Position numbers and translations under genes: made by a program. Of a stretch of DNA of 64,000 bases, positions 53,881 to 62,105 are shown in pieces. Source of the DNA: Thermohalobaculum sp039822785 (GTDB taxonomy: Bacteria > Pseudomonadota > Alphaproteobacteria > Rhodobacterales > Rhodobacteraceae). The notes beneath the pieces were generated by a model, which saw only the letters and a list, made by a program, of their open reading frames with translations, searched no databases and was not told the origin of the DNA. How positions within the stretch are numbered: the first letter of the stretch is position 1; every line of letters starts with the position of its first letter. The stretch covers positions 310,001 to 374,000 of the forward strand of contig JBCBMO010000004.1 of NCBI GenBank assembly GCA_039822785.1, in the 5' to 3' direction.

Positions 53881-53904
53881 GGGCGCCCTCGGGGCGCCCT
53901 TTTT
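53881..53904 (+). terminator. Intrinsic terminator of the VPLPA-CTERM gene
   Basis: GGGCGCCC (53881-53888), loop TCG, GGGCGCCC (53892-53899), then TTTTT. The stem is perfect. It lies 29 bp past the stop codon, in the convergent gap with glgA. Confidence 0.88.
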
Positions 53905-53935
53905 CGTTTTCCGAATGATTGCGGAACGTCGTGGA

Positions 53936-55372
53936 TCAGGGGCGAAGGAGACCTTCGTAAACCCGTCGATATTGCCAGGCCGAGGAGCCCCAACCGATCG
54001 GGTGCTCCATCCCGGCCACCTGCACGGCGCGCCAGGCAGCCGGCTCCGCCCAAAGCTCAGACAAACGCTGCAGCGCATGATCCAGCGCTGTCGCAGAGCC
54101 TGGCTCGTGCACAATCCCGGTGGCCGCGCCCACCGCGAGGGCCGCGGGGTTAGCATCGATCACCGTGTCGCCCAGGCCCCCGGTGCGCGCCACGACCGGC
54201 AGGTTCCCGTAGCGCAGGGCATAGAGCTGGGTGAGCCCGCAAGGCTCGAAGCGTGAGGGCACGGCGATGGCATCGGATCCGCCAAAGAATAGGTGTGCCA
54301 GACCCTCGTCATAGCCAATCCGAACGCCCACCCGGCTGGGGTTGGCCTGGGCCGCGGCCTTCAGCGCGTTCTCCAGATCCGCATCGCCGGTGCCTAGAAG
54401 CGCAAGCTGCCCGCCACGCGCGAGATGCCCCGGCAGGGCCGCGAGCAGAAGGTCGATCCCCTTCTGTCCCGTCAGCCGGCTGACCACCCCCAAGAGCGGA
54501 CCTTCCGCAGGCGCAAGACCCAGCGCCGACTGCAAGGCCTTCTTGGCCTCCGCCTTTCCCGCCATGTCCTGGGCATTGTAGGGCTGCGGCAGGGCGGTGT
54601 CGGTTGCCGGGTCCCAGATCGCGGTATCGGCCCCGTTCAGAATGCCATGCAGCGCCCCTCGCCGTGCCTGCAGCACGCCCTCCAGCCCCAGGCCGAAGGC
54701 GGGCGTCAGGATTTCGCGCGCATAGCCGGGGCTGACCGTCGTGATGGCGCTGGCCGCCATCAGCCCGCCCTTCAGGAACCCCAGGTGGCCATGGAACTCC
54801 CACCCCTGACCGTAACCCGCGGGCGGCAGTCCCAGCATCGGTGCCAGGGTCGCATCGAAGCGCCCCTGATAGGCGATGTTGTGGATCGTCAGCGCCGAGG
54901 GTGTGTCGACCCCCCAAGCCGCGAGGTAGACGGGTGCCAGCGCCGTCTGCCAGTCGTGGACGTGCAGCACATCCGGGCGCCATTTGCCGGCCCCGTCCCG
55001 AGCGATCCCGGCGGCGGTCTGCGCGAAGACGGCGAACCGCTCCGGATTGTCGGGCCAGTCGATCCCGCGGTTCTCATAGAGCCCGCCCTGGCGGTCAAAG
55101 CGCGACGGCGCATCGAGCACGAGGAGATCGAGCCCCGCCGCTTGTGCCGATAGCAACCGGGCACCCGGGGCCAGGGTCGCGTCAGCGCCGGGTGGCGGGC
55201 CCAGATCCTCGACGCCCTGCAGGGCCGCCATGACCGCCGGATAGCCCGGCAAGAGCACCCGCGCCTCGACGCCGACCTCTGCCAGCGCGGCGGGCAGCGC
55301 GCCGATGACGTCGGCCAGACCGCCAGTTTTGACCAGCGGCACGCATTCGGAGGCGGCGAGGAGGACGCGCAT
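53936..55372 (-). CDS. glgA: Glycogen synthase GlgA
   Basis: This 478-residue GT5 enzyme extends alpha-1,4-glucan from ADP-glucose. The N-terminal KTGGLADVIGALP is the ADP-glucose-binding motif. HDWQTALAPVY, VSRLTGQKGIDLLL and PSRFEPCGLTQLYALRYG with the catalytic Glu are conserved. The ATG at 55372 is 14 bp after the glgC stop; the longer upstream frame has no homology. It is probably co-transcribed with glgC. Confidence 0.95.
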   Translation of the reverse strand: MRVLLAASECVPLVKTGGLADVIGALPAALAEVGVEARVLLPGYPAVMAALQGVEDLGPPPGADATLAPGARLLSAQAAGLDLLVLDAPSRFDRQGGLYENRGIDWPDNPERFAVFAQTAAGIARDGAGKWRPDVLHVHDWQTALAPVYLAAWGVDTPSALTIHNIAYQGRFDATLAPMLGLPPAGYGQGWEFHGHLGFLKGGLMAASAITTVSPGYAREILTPAFGLGLEGVLQARRGALHGILNGADTAIWDPATDTALPQPYNAQDMAGKAEAKKALQSALGLAPAEGPLLGVVSRLTGQKGIDLLLAALPGHLARGGQLALLGTGDADLENALKAAAQANPSRVGVRIGYDEGLAHLFFGGSDAIAVPSRFEPCGLTQLYALRYGNLPVVARTGGLGDTVIDANPAALAVGAATGIVHEPGSATALDHALQRLSELWAEPAAWRAVQVAGMEHPIGWGSSAWQYRRVYEGLLRP

Positions 55373-55386
55373 CGGTCGTTCCCGCC

Positions 55387-56646
55387 TCAGTTCGTCAGCG
55401 CGTCGATCATGGGGCGCGTGATCAGAACGATCCCGCCCTCGGTTCGACGGAACCGCTTGGCGTCCTCCTCCGGATCCTCGCCCACCACCAGGCCGGACGG
55501 GATCTCCACGCCACGGTCGAGCACCACATTGGTCAGCCGCGCATGGCGGCCGATGTTGGAGTAGGGCAGGGCCACCACCCGGTTGAGCTCGGAAAAGGAA
55601 TTGGCGCGCACGCCGGTGAACAGCAGGCTCTGATAGACTTGGCTGCCCGAGACGATGCACCCGCCCGAGACCATGGAGGAGACGGCACTGCCGCGCCGGT
55701 CCTCCTCGTCGTGGATGAACTTCGCCGGCGGCGTCTGCTCCGCGTAGGTCCAGATCGGCCATTCCTCGTCATAGAGATCGAGGTCCGGGTCGAAATCGGT
55801 GAGATCGATATTGGCCCGCCAGAACGCATCGACCGTGCCGACGTCGCGCCAGTAGGTGCGCCCGGCGGCATTGCGGATCGCACTCTCCGAGAACGGATGC
55901 GCATAGGCCCGGCCCTTGGCGACCTCCGCCGGGATGATGTCCTTGCCGAAGTCGTGCGTGCTGCCCGGGTTGGCGGCATCGGCCTTCAGCAGATCCATAA
56001 GATAGTCCGTGTCGAAGACGTAGATCCCCATCGAGGCCAGCGCCATGTCGGGCTGCCCGGGCATGGTGGGTGGATCGGCGGGCTTCTCGACAAAGGCGGT
56101 GATCTGCCCGCTCGCATCCGTGGCCATCACGCCAAAGGCGCTCGCCTCGGCCTTGGTCACCTCGATACAGCCCACGGTGACGCCCGCTCCGCGCTCGGCA
56201 TGGGCGGCGAGCATCGCCTCATAGTCCTGCTTGTAGACGTGGTCGCCGGCCAACACCACGATATGGCGCGGGGCATACCCCTCGATGATGTCGACGTTCT
56301 GGAACACGGCATCCGCGGTACCAAGGTAGACGTCGCGCCCGTCCACCCGCTGGCTGGCGGGCAGGATGTCCAGCATCTCCCGGCGCTCGGCGCGAAAGAA
56401 GGACCAGCCGCGCTGCAGGTGGCGGATCAAGGAGTGCGCCTTGTACTGGGTCGCGATGCCGATGCGGCGGATGCCGGAGTTCACGGCGTTCGACAGGGCG
56501 AAATCGATGATCCGCGCCTTGCCGCCGAAATAGACCGCGGGTTTCGCGCGGCGGTCGGTCAGTTCGCGCAGTCGGGTGCCGCGGCCACCGGCCAACACGA
56601 AGGCCATCGCATCCCGCGATAGGCTGGAGGGTGTCTCCGGTCGCAT
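55387..56646 (-). CDS. glgC: Glucose-1-phosphate adenylyltransferase GlgC
   Basis: This 419-residue enzyme makes ADP-glucose, the committed step of glycogen synthesis. AFVLAGGRGTRLRELTD (nucleotide loop), DFALSNAVNSGIRRIG, the LGTADAV region, VLAGDHVYK and FVEKPADPP are all as in bacterial GlgC. A C-terminal left-handed helix domain (from about 310) follows. The ATG at 56646 is preceded by GCGAGGAA. It is the first gene of the minus-strand glycogen block. glgB, normally adjacent in relatives, is missing here. Confidence 0.95.
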   Translation of the reverse strand: MRPETPSSLSRDAMAFVLAGGRGTRLRELTDRRAKPAVYFGGKARIIDFALSNAVNSGIRRIGIATQYKAHSLIRHLQRGWSFFRAERREMLDILPASQRVDGRDVYLGTADAVFQNVDIIEGYAPRHIVVLAGDHVYKQDYEAMLAAHAERGAGVTVGCIEVTKAEASAFGVMATDASGQITAFVEKPADPPTMPGQPDMALASMGIYVFDTDYLMDLLKADAANPGSTHDFGKDIIPAEVAKGRAYAHPFSESAIRNAAGRTYWRDVGTVDAFWRANIDLTDFDPDLDLYDEEWPIWTYAEQTPPAKFIHDEEDRRGSAVSSMVSGGCIVSGSQVYQSLLFTGVRANSFSELNRVVALPYSNIGRHARLTNVVLDRGVEIPSGLVVGEDPEEDAKRFRRTEGGIVLITRPMIDALTN

Positions 56647-56764
56647 GTTTCCTCGCCCTGTCGTCTCTGTTGTTGTTGGCGAGACCGTGGACCACGCGAG
56701 GCGCGCCATCAACGCTCCGCGCCCGGTGATGCGCGGGCCGACGGGTTTTTTCACAGCGCGGGGC

Positions 56765-56800
56765 TTTACAAAACTAGGTTTCTAGTTTTATAGCGATGTC
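56765..56800 (+). promoter_or_regulatory. Promoter with embedded inverted-repeat operator for arsR-permease
   Basis: AAAACTAG-GTTT-CTAGTTTT (56770-56789) is a perfect inverted repeat. A -35-like TTTACA (56765-56770) and a -10-like TTATAG (56788-56793) flank it with 17-bp spacing, so the operator fills the promoter spacer. Transcription would then start at or next to the ATG at 56801, and no ribosome site is visible, which suggests a leaderless message. Confidence 0.6.
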
Positions 56801-57148
56801 ATGACCGATGCAGATACCGCCACCGCCCTTGCCGCCTTGGGCCACGAAGCCCGCCTCAAGCTGTTCCGCCTTTTGGTGCGGGCCGGGCACGAGGGGCTGT
56901 CGATCGGCGCGATCCAGGGGCATCTCGATATCCCTGCCTCAACCCTGTCGCATCACCTGCGTGCCCTGGTCGATGCGGGGCTGGTGCACCAGACCCGTGC
57001 CGGCCGCTCGACCCTGTGTCGGGCGGACTACGACCGCATGAACGGCGTGCTCGCCCATGTGGCAGAGGCCTGTTGCGCCGGCATCGGCCCCGATTTCCCC
57101 ATGGCGGCGGATGCGATCCGGCCGTCCACCCAAGGAGCCTCCGAATGA
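56801..57148 (+). CDS. ArsR/SmtB-family metalloregulatory repressor
   Basis: This 115-residue winged-helix repressor has its DNA-binding helix in IPASTLSHHLRALVDAGLV (about 45-63). C73 and the vicinal pair C91-C92 (EACCAG) could form a thiolate site for As(III) or another soft metal, similar in position to the C-terminal cysteines of Acidithiobacillus ArsR. The start codon is 11 bp after an inverted-repeat operator. The stop overlaps the permease start (ATGA), so the two form an autoregulated operon. Confidence 0.9.
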   Translation: MTDADTATALAALGHEARLKLFRLLVRAGHEGLSIGAIQGHLDIPASTLSHHLRALVDAGLVHQTRAGRSTLCRADYDRMNGVLAHVAEACCAGIGPDFPMAADAIRPSTQGASE

Positions 57149-58170
57149 CCGCGCTTGCCATGCGCCTGCGCCAGTACGGCCCCGTCGACCGGGTCTGGCT
57201 GGCCTTTGCCCTAATCCTTCTTGTGCTGGCGGTCGTCGCGCCGGCGCAGGCGCTTGAGGGGATCGCCTTCACGGCGGAGAACCTGCTCTACGTGGCGCCG
57301 TTTCTGGTGCTCTCGGTCGCGATTGCGGCCTATGCCGGGGCGTCGGGGGCCGACAACAACATCGCGCTGATCTTCGAGGGGCACCGGGCGAAGATGGTGT
57401 TGCTCGCCGCGGTCTTCGGCGGGCTCTCGCCCTTCTGCTCCTGCGGGGTCATTCCGCTGATCGCGGCGCTGTTGGCCATGGGCGTGCCGCTGGCGCCGGT
57501 TATGGCGTTCTGGCTCGCCTCGCCGGTCATCGACCCCGCACAGTTCGTGCTGACCGTCGGCACGCTCGGCTTCGATCTCGCAGTGGCCAAGACCATGGCG
57601 GCGATCTTCCTGGGCGTCTTCGGCGGCTTCGGGGTCATGGCGCTGGAGAAGTCGGGCTTTCTGACCGATCCACTGCGCCCCGGCATTGGCAACGGCGGCT
57701 GCGGCGGCGCCAAGATGCGCAACCCCACGCCCCCGGTCTGGAGCTTTTGGGCCGAGCCCGCGCGCGTGGAGAAGTTCCGCACCGAGGGGCTGAAGGCCGG
57801 TCTGTTCCTGACGAAGTGGCTGTCGCTGGCCTTCCTGCTCGAGAGCCTGATGCTTGCTTATATCCCGGGCGAGGCGGTCGCCAGCGTCGTGGGCGGCGAG
57901 GGCGTGATGCCGATCCTGTTGGCGACGCTGGTGGGCGTGCCCGCCTATCTGAACGGCTATGCCGCGCTGCCGCTGGTGGCGGGGCTGGTCGAGCAGGGCA
58001 TGGCGCCGGGTGCTGCACTGGCCTTCCTGGTGGCGGGTGGCGTGAGCTCGGTGCCGGCGGCGATCGCGGTCTTCGCCTTGGTCCGGCTGCCGGTCTTCGC
58101 CCTCTACCTCGGCTTCGCGCTCTCGGGCTCGCTTGCCGTCGGCCTCGCCTTCAGCGCCTACGCCGCCTAG
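57145..58170 (+). CDS. Permease of the ArsP/DUF318 family
   Basis: This 341-residue membrane protein has about eight to ten helices. The hallmark FCSCGVIPLIAALL lies near residues 98-111, and a glycine- and cysteine-containing loop GNGGCGGAK near 180 separates the two halves. ArsP members export trivalent organoarsenicals; other members of this permease family have unknown substrates. Coupling with an ArsR-type repressor with vicinal cysteines favours a metal(loid) role. It overlaps arsR by four bases. Confidence 0.85.
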   Translation: MTALAMRLRQYGPVDRVWLAFALILLVLAVVAPAQALEGIAFTAENLLYVAPFLVLSVAIAAYAGASGADNNIALIFEGHRAKMVLLAAVFGGLSPFCSCGVIPLIAALLAMGVPLAPVMAFWLASPVIDPAQFVLTVGTLGFDLAVAKTMAAIFLGVFGGFGVMALEKSGFLTDPLRPGIGNGGCGGAKMRNPTPPVWSFWAEPARVEKFRTEGLKAGLFLTKWLSLAFLLESLMLAYIPGEAVASVVGGEGVMPILLATLVGVPAYLNGYAALPLVAGLVEQGMAPGAALAFLVAGGVSSVPAAIAVFALVRLPVFALYLGFALSGSLAVGLAFSAYAA

Positions 58171-58513
58171 CACGCGCGGCACGAGCAACCCCTGGACCCG
58201 GTGCAGCGGTCCGCTGCGCCGGGTTCTTCGTTGGCAAGGGCCTGGCTCCACGCTGCACCACCACCAAGGCAGAAGCCGCGCTGTATATGGAAGTATACAT
58301 CGAGTGCTAAGGTGCGTTCGCGAGTGCTCTATGCCAAGACAGCCATCGAAACGTCCATTCATCAAAAATAACCACTGATAAAGCGCGCGTCTTATACTCG
58401 GCTGCAAAGGCGTGTTAGCGGTTTTTCAACTTTTGATTGTAGATGGCGCTACCGCTGCGTGTCAAAACCAGCGCGTGTTTGACGTGTGTGTTTACGCGTA
58501 AGGGAGCTTAGGA
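58171..58513. other. AT-richer intergenic region upstream of a VPLPA-CTERM gene
   Basis: This 343-bp gap is markedly lower in GC than its surroundings from about 58,330 onward and includes a small inverted repeat GTATA-N6-TATAC near 58,284. No gene was found. It probably contains the promoter of the VPLPA-CTERM gene; a ribosome site GGGAGC lies just before its ATG. Confidence 0.45.
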
Positions 58514-59203
58514 ATGACCCTCAAGACTGTCTTGGCTACCTCTGCGGTGGCCCTGTTCGCGCTGTCTACCGGTGCGAATGCCCTCACCCTCAGCTTTGGG
58601 CCGACGCCGGACCCCGGCCCGACGACGCTGAATAGCAACTTCAGTTTCGACCCCACGACCTTCGCGGGGATCACCCTGCAGGTCGGCTCTTCCGTGACCC
58701 AGTTCACCGCGGATTTCGCGCCGGGCGGTCTGTTCGTCGACTTCTCCGACGAGGTGATCAGCGCGACGGTCGAATACACGTTCCTCGGATCCGAAGCGGG
58801 CTACTTCAACTCGGTCGTAGCGGACGGTGTGGGCTTCGACGAGACCGAGGCCATCGGGTTCTCGGTCTCCGAGGCCTTCGCCGATCTTTCCGATCAGTAC
58901 CTGCCGTTTGGCTTTTCGTCAGTGCAGGCCGGCACGCTCGACAACGACGGCGGGCTCGGCGAGGACGGTCTGACGCTCTCGTTCTCCGAGATCAAGCAGC
59001 TCTCCGCCGACAGTGCGGCCGTCATCGCCCTGTTTGGTGACAACACCGGCGACGAGGATCGCGATGACTTCATGGTCGGCATCAAGATCACCGAGACCAC
59101 CCGTCCCGGTGGCCCGGCGGTGATTCCATTGCCCGCGCCGGTCTTCCTGCTGCTCGGCGGTCTTGGCGGTCTCGCCCTGCTGCGCCGCCGCCGTCCGGCC
59201 TGA
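58514..59203 (+). CDS. VPLPA-CTERM sorted secreted protein
   Basis: This 229-residue protein has a signal peptide (about 1-23, ending GANA), an acidic beta-rich middle with many Asp, Ser, Phe and Gly residues, and a C-terminal sorting tag IPLPAPVFLLLGGLGGLALL followed by RRRRPA. The tag is a standard exosortase signal of Rhodobacterales; the protein is expected to be anchored or released at the surface. It is unrelated in its central part to the other VPLPA protein at 53,312. Terminator at 59,226. Confidence 0.88.
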   Translation: MTLKTVLATSAVALFALSTGANALTLSFGPTPDPGPTTLNSNFSFDPTTFAGITLQVGSSVTQFTADFAPGGLFVDFSDEVISATVEYTFLGSEAGYFNSVVADGVGFDETEAIGFSVSEAFADLSDQYLPFGFSSVQAGTLDNDGGLGEDGLTLSFSEIKQLSADSAAVIALFGDNTGDEDRDDFMVGIKITETTRPGGPAVIPLPAPVFLLLGGLGGLALLRRRRPA

Positions 59204-59225
59204 GACCCCAATGGGCCGAATGACG

Positions 59226-59253
59226 CGCCGCCGCCCCCGGGGCGGCGGCGTTT
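59226..59253 (+). terminator. GC-rich terminator after the VPLPA-CTERM gene
   Basis: CGCCGCCGCC pairs with GGCGGCGGCG (59226-59250), followed by TTTGCCGTTT. It lies in the short convergent gap with the threonine synthase gene. Confidence 0.7.
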
Positions 59254-59258
59254 GCCGT

Positions 59259-60494
59259 TTAGGCACCGAAGCGCGCGTAATCGACCGGCGCGTGGCGGTC
59301 GATCGACTGGTCGACCGCTGGCATCGGGTACTTGAGGCCCGTTGCGCAGTTCCACAGGACCACCTCGTCATCGGCGCTGACCGTGCCGTCCGCCAGGGCC
59401 CGGCGATAGGCCTCGGCGGTTGCGGCCCCCTCTGGGCAAAGCAGCACGCCCTCCTCTGCGGCGATACGGTCGCGCATGGCCACGATCGCGTCGTCCTCGA
59501 CCGCGATGGCGACGCCACCGGACTCGCGCACCGCCCGGATGATGAGGAAGTCGCCCACCGCGACCGGCACCCGAATGCCGGCGGCGACCGTATGGGCGTC
59601 CTGCCAGACCGGCGCGTGTTCCTCCCCCTCCGCCCAGGCCTTGACGATGGGGGCGCAGCCGGTGGCCTGCACGGCGATCATCTTGGGCAGCGGCCCCTCG
59701 AGCCACCCGAGCGCCTTGAGCTCGTGAAAGGCCTTCCACATGCCGATGAGGCCCGTGCCGCCGCCGGTGGGATAGAAGATGGCGGCCGGCAGGCGCCAGC
59801 CGAGCTGTTCGGCAAGCTCCAGCCCCATCGTCTTCTTGCCCTCGATCCGATAGGGCTCCTTGAGGGTGGAGACATCGTACCAGCCGGCGCCCTCGGGCGG
59901 GGCGGCCTTGCCGGCGCCCACGATCGCGCCGCAGTCATTGATCAGCCCGTTCACCAGCCAGGTGTCGGCGCCCTGGGCCTGGATCTCGCGGATGTTGATG
60001 TCGGGCGTGTCCTCCGGGCAGAGCACCGTGGTGCGGATCCCGGCGCGGGAGGCATAGGCGGCCAGTGCGGCGCCTGCGTTGCCGTTGGTGGGGATGGCCA
60101 TATGGGTCACACCCAGTTCCTTGGCCATCGACACCGCCAGGCAGAGGCCGCGCGCCTTGAACGATCCCGTCGGCAGCCGCCCCTCGTCCTTGACCAGCGC
60201 CTTGCCGGGTTTTGCGCCCATGGCGGTGCCGGTCAGCGGCATGATCGGGGTCATGACCTCGCCCAGGGAGACCCGGTTCTCGGCCTGGGTGACGGGCAGC
60301 ATGGAGGCATAGCGCCAGAACCCCGGGGCCGTACTGGCGGTGAGGGCGTCACGGTCGAGCCGGTCGCGCATGGCCTCCAGGTCGTAGCGCACAAGGAAGG
60401 GACGGCCGGCCTCCGACAGGCCGGCGATCTCGCCAGCCGCCCGGGTCTTCCCGGTCAGCGAGCATTCCAGATGGGTGACGAAGGTCTCGGCCAT
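59259..60494 (-). CDS. thrC: Threonine synthase (PLP-dependent)
   Basis: This 411-residue fold-type II PLP enzyme converts O-phosphohomoserine to threonine. It starts MAETFVTHLECSLTG, a short Cys-containing motif typical of this threonine synthase branch. The PLP lysine is in LPTGSFKARGL, and the phosphate cradle is YPTGGGTGLIGMWKA. The ATG at 60494 follows GGGAGGA; the longer frame overlaps the tRNA gene and is unlikely. It lies directly downstream of tRNA-His on the same strand. Confidence 0.88.
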   Translation of the reverse strand: MAETFVTHLECSLTGKTRAAGEIAGLSEAGRPFLVRYDLEAMRDRLDRDALTASTAPGFWRYASMLPVTQAENRVSLGEVMTPIMPLTGTAMGAKPGKALVKDEGRLPTGSFKARGLCLAVSMAKELGVTHMAIPTNGNAGAALAAYASRAGIRTTVLCPEDTPDINIREIQAQGADTWLVNGLINDCGAIVGAGKAAPPEGAGWYDVSTLKEPYRIEGKKTMGLELAEQLGWRLPAAIFYPTGGGTGLIGMWKAFHELKALGWLEGPLPKMIAVQATGCAPIVKAWAEGEEHAPVWQDAHTVAAGIRVPVAVGDFLIIRAVRESGGVAIAVEDDAIVAMRDRIAAEEGVLLCPEGAATAEAYRRALADGTVSADDEVVLWNCATGLKYPMPAVDQSIDRHAPVDYARFGA

Positions 60495-60547
60495 GCATTC
60501 CTCCCTGCCGCGCCATGGGTGGGTCTCGCCCCTTCGGCGGCTGGGAA

Positions 60548-60624
60548 TGGTACCGACGCCCCGGCTCGAACGGGGGACCTCTGGATCCACAATCCAGCGC
60601 TCTAACCAACTGAGCTACGTCGGC
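60548..60624 (-). tRNA. tRNA-His (anticodon GTG) of the divergent alphaproteobacterial type
   Basis: The acceptor arms GCCGACG and CGTCGGT pair with G1 opposite U72, and the discriminator is A73. The anticodon stem CTGGA/TCCAG encloses TTGTGGA, anticodon GTG (60590-60588). The T arm is CCCCG-TTCGAGC-CGGGG, and the 3-prime CCA is encoded. The usual G-1:C73 pair of tRNA-His is absent: C73 is replaced by A. This combination is known from a subgroup of alphaproteobacteria with a divergent histidyl-tRNA synthetase. Confidence 0.95.
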
Positions 60625-60785
60625 GCGTGTCCTCAACGCGACGGTTCTCTATCTCCCGTGGCATCCCATTTCAAGCGGCTGCCGGGATTGCTTGATGCGC
60701 TTGTGCCGCAGCTATGTAGGATACGTCATCGTTGCGTAGCATTTAGCGGCCGTCCTTCACGACGGCGAGAGAGGGTGGAACCGTC

Positions 60786-61016
60786 ATGGGCATCAATACG
60801 GAAAGCGATATGGCGGCCACCCTCACGATCGGCCCGACCAGCGAGGGCATGGTCCGACTTTTCATCGAGACCGAGAGCGGGGTCGAGGTCCCCATGGACT
60901 TCGACGCCGATGAGGCGCTTGAGATCGCCGAGGAGATCCGGGCTGCCGCCGAGAAGGCCCGCCGGAGCGGTGGACGAGGACGCGGCGGCGGGCGTCAGAA
61001 CGGCGACCGCGGCTGA
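60786..61016 (+). CDS. Small conserved hypothetical protein (DUF6324-like)
   Basis: This 76-residue protein starts MGINTESDMAATLTIGPTS and has VRLFIETESGVEVPMDFDADEALEIAEEI, then a Gly- and Arg-rich tail. It resembles a short family confined to alphaproteobacteria that I believe is DUF6324, but the label is from memory. The ribosome site GAGAGAGGG precedes the ATG. It is 14 bp upstream of the kinase-like gene on the same strand. Confidence 0.7.
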   Translation: MGINTESDMAATLTIGPTSEGMVRLFIETESGVEVPMDFDADEALEIAEEIRAAAEKARRSGGRGRGGGRQNGDRG

Positions 61017-61030
61017 GCCGGCGGCGCACG

Positions 61031-62092
61031 ATGCAAACAGGAGAACGCGCGAACAGCCGACTGGCCAAGGCCCGCCGCCTGTCGTCCTGGCGTTCGCCGG
61101 ATCAGATGGCACCTGGCTTCGAGACGCCGGCCGAGGGTGCCGCCCATACCGCGCCCGTGCCGGGCAGGTCGCTGCCCCTGGCCATTGCCGCCGTCACCGT
61201 CGCCGGGCAGTGCCGCGAGCGAAGTCCCACCGACGAGGCGCTCTTCGGCGACCGCGGCGCGCGCTTTGCCCAGCGCTTCACCGAACCGGCCCAGGGGCAG
61301 CGCCTCTTCGCCGCCGCGGTTGCCGAGGGGTTCGCCGATGGCGAGGCGGTGTTGGAGACAACGGCGGGCCCCCTGCCGGGTCGCGTCAGCCTGTGGCGCC
61401 AACGGGGTGGCGACCGGGTGCGGCTCATCGCGGCCTTCGCCCCCTCGGAGGGGGTCGAGGCGGCAGGGCACGGCAACGCCGCGCATGGCCCCTCCCGCAC
61501 GGCCGTGCTCCATCGCCCGTTGGAGGCGGCGATCGCGCTTGCGACCCGTCTGCGCAGCGGGGGAGGTGCTGCGGTGGATGACATGCTCGCCGCCCTGTGG
61601 CGGATGCGGGCGCTGCTGCAGACCGCCGAACGGGGTGAGGCGGCCTCGGTCGAGGGGGAGATCGATCTGCTTCGGCTCACCCGCCGGGCCATGCGCGTGG
61701 CCGACCCCGCCGCGGCCGCCCGAGCGGTCAGCCTGGCCCTGCCGGAGGAGCGCTCGGCGATCGCCGGCGAAGGCGTGGCGGCAAGCCTGCTGGTCGTCGC
61801 CGATCAGCAAGCGCTGTGGTCGGCCATCGACGGGCTGATCTTCGGCGCGATCGAGATGCTGCCCACCGGGGCCGCGCTCAGTGTCAGTCTCGTCGGCGGG
61901 GCCGGCGGTCAGACCCTGGCCTTTTGCGCCGACGCGGCGCCCGAAGTGCCGCTCGATCCGGCGGAGGGGCAGGGGGCCGAGATGACGCGCCTTGCCCGCG
62001 CGGCCGGCGCCTCGCTGGATCTGTCCGCCGATGGTGAACGCTTCGAGGCCCGCCTCGTTTTCCCGCCGGAGCGGTGCTTGCAGGCGCCCTGA
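61031..62092 (+). CDS. Degenerate sensor-histidine-kinase-like protein
   Basis: This protein of up to 353 residues has a layout recalling a PAS-HisKA-HATPase kinase. A PAS-like part with LPGRVSLWRQRGGDRVRLIAA is followed by LHRPLEAAIALATRL, where a kinase would have the phospho-His helix. Then comes DQQALWSAIDGLIFGAIEMLP, where the N box should be, and ARAAGASLDLSADGERFEARLVFP at the end. The catalytic Asn and the glycine-rich boxes are not conserved, so activity is doubtful. The first ATG at 61031 may not be the true start; an ATG at 61106 is possible. Confidence 0.6.
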   Translation: MQTGERANSRLAKARRLSSWRSPDQMAPGFETPAEGAAHTAPVPGRSLPLAIAAVTVAGQCRERSPTDEALFGDRGARFAQRFTEPAQGQRLFAAAVAEGFADGEAVLETTAGPLPGRVSLWRQRGGDRVRLIAAFAPSEGVEAAGHGNAAHGPSRTAVLHRPLEAAIALATRLRSGGGAAVDDMLAALWRMRALLQTAERGEAASVEGEIDLLRLTRRAMRVADPAAAARAVSLALPEERSAIAGEGVAASLLVVADQQALWSAIDGLIFGAIEMLPTGAALSVSLVGGAGGQTLAFCADAAPEVPLDPAEGQGAEMTRLARAAGASLDLSADGERFEARLVFPPERCLQAP

Positions 62093-62105
62093 GGCAAGCG
62101 CGCTG

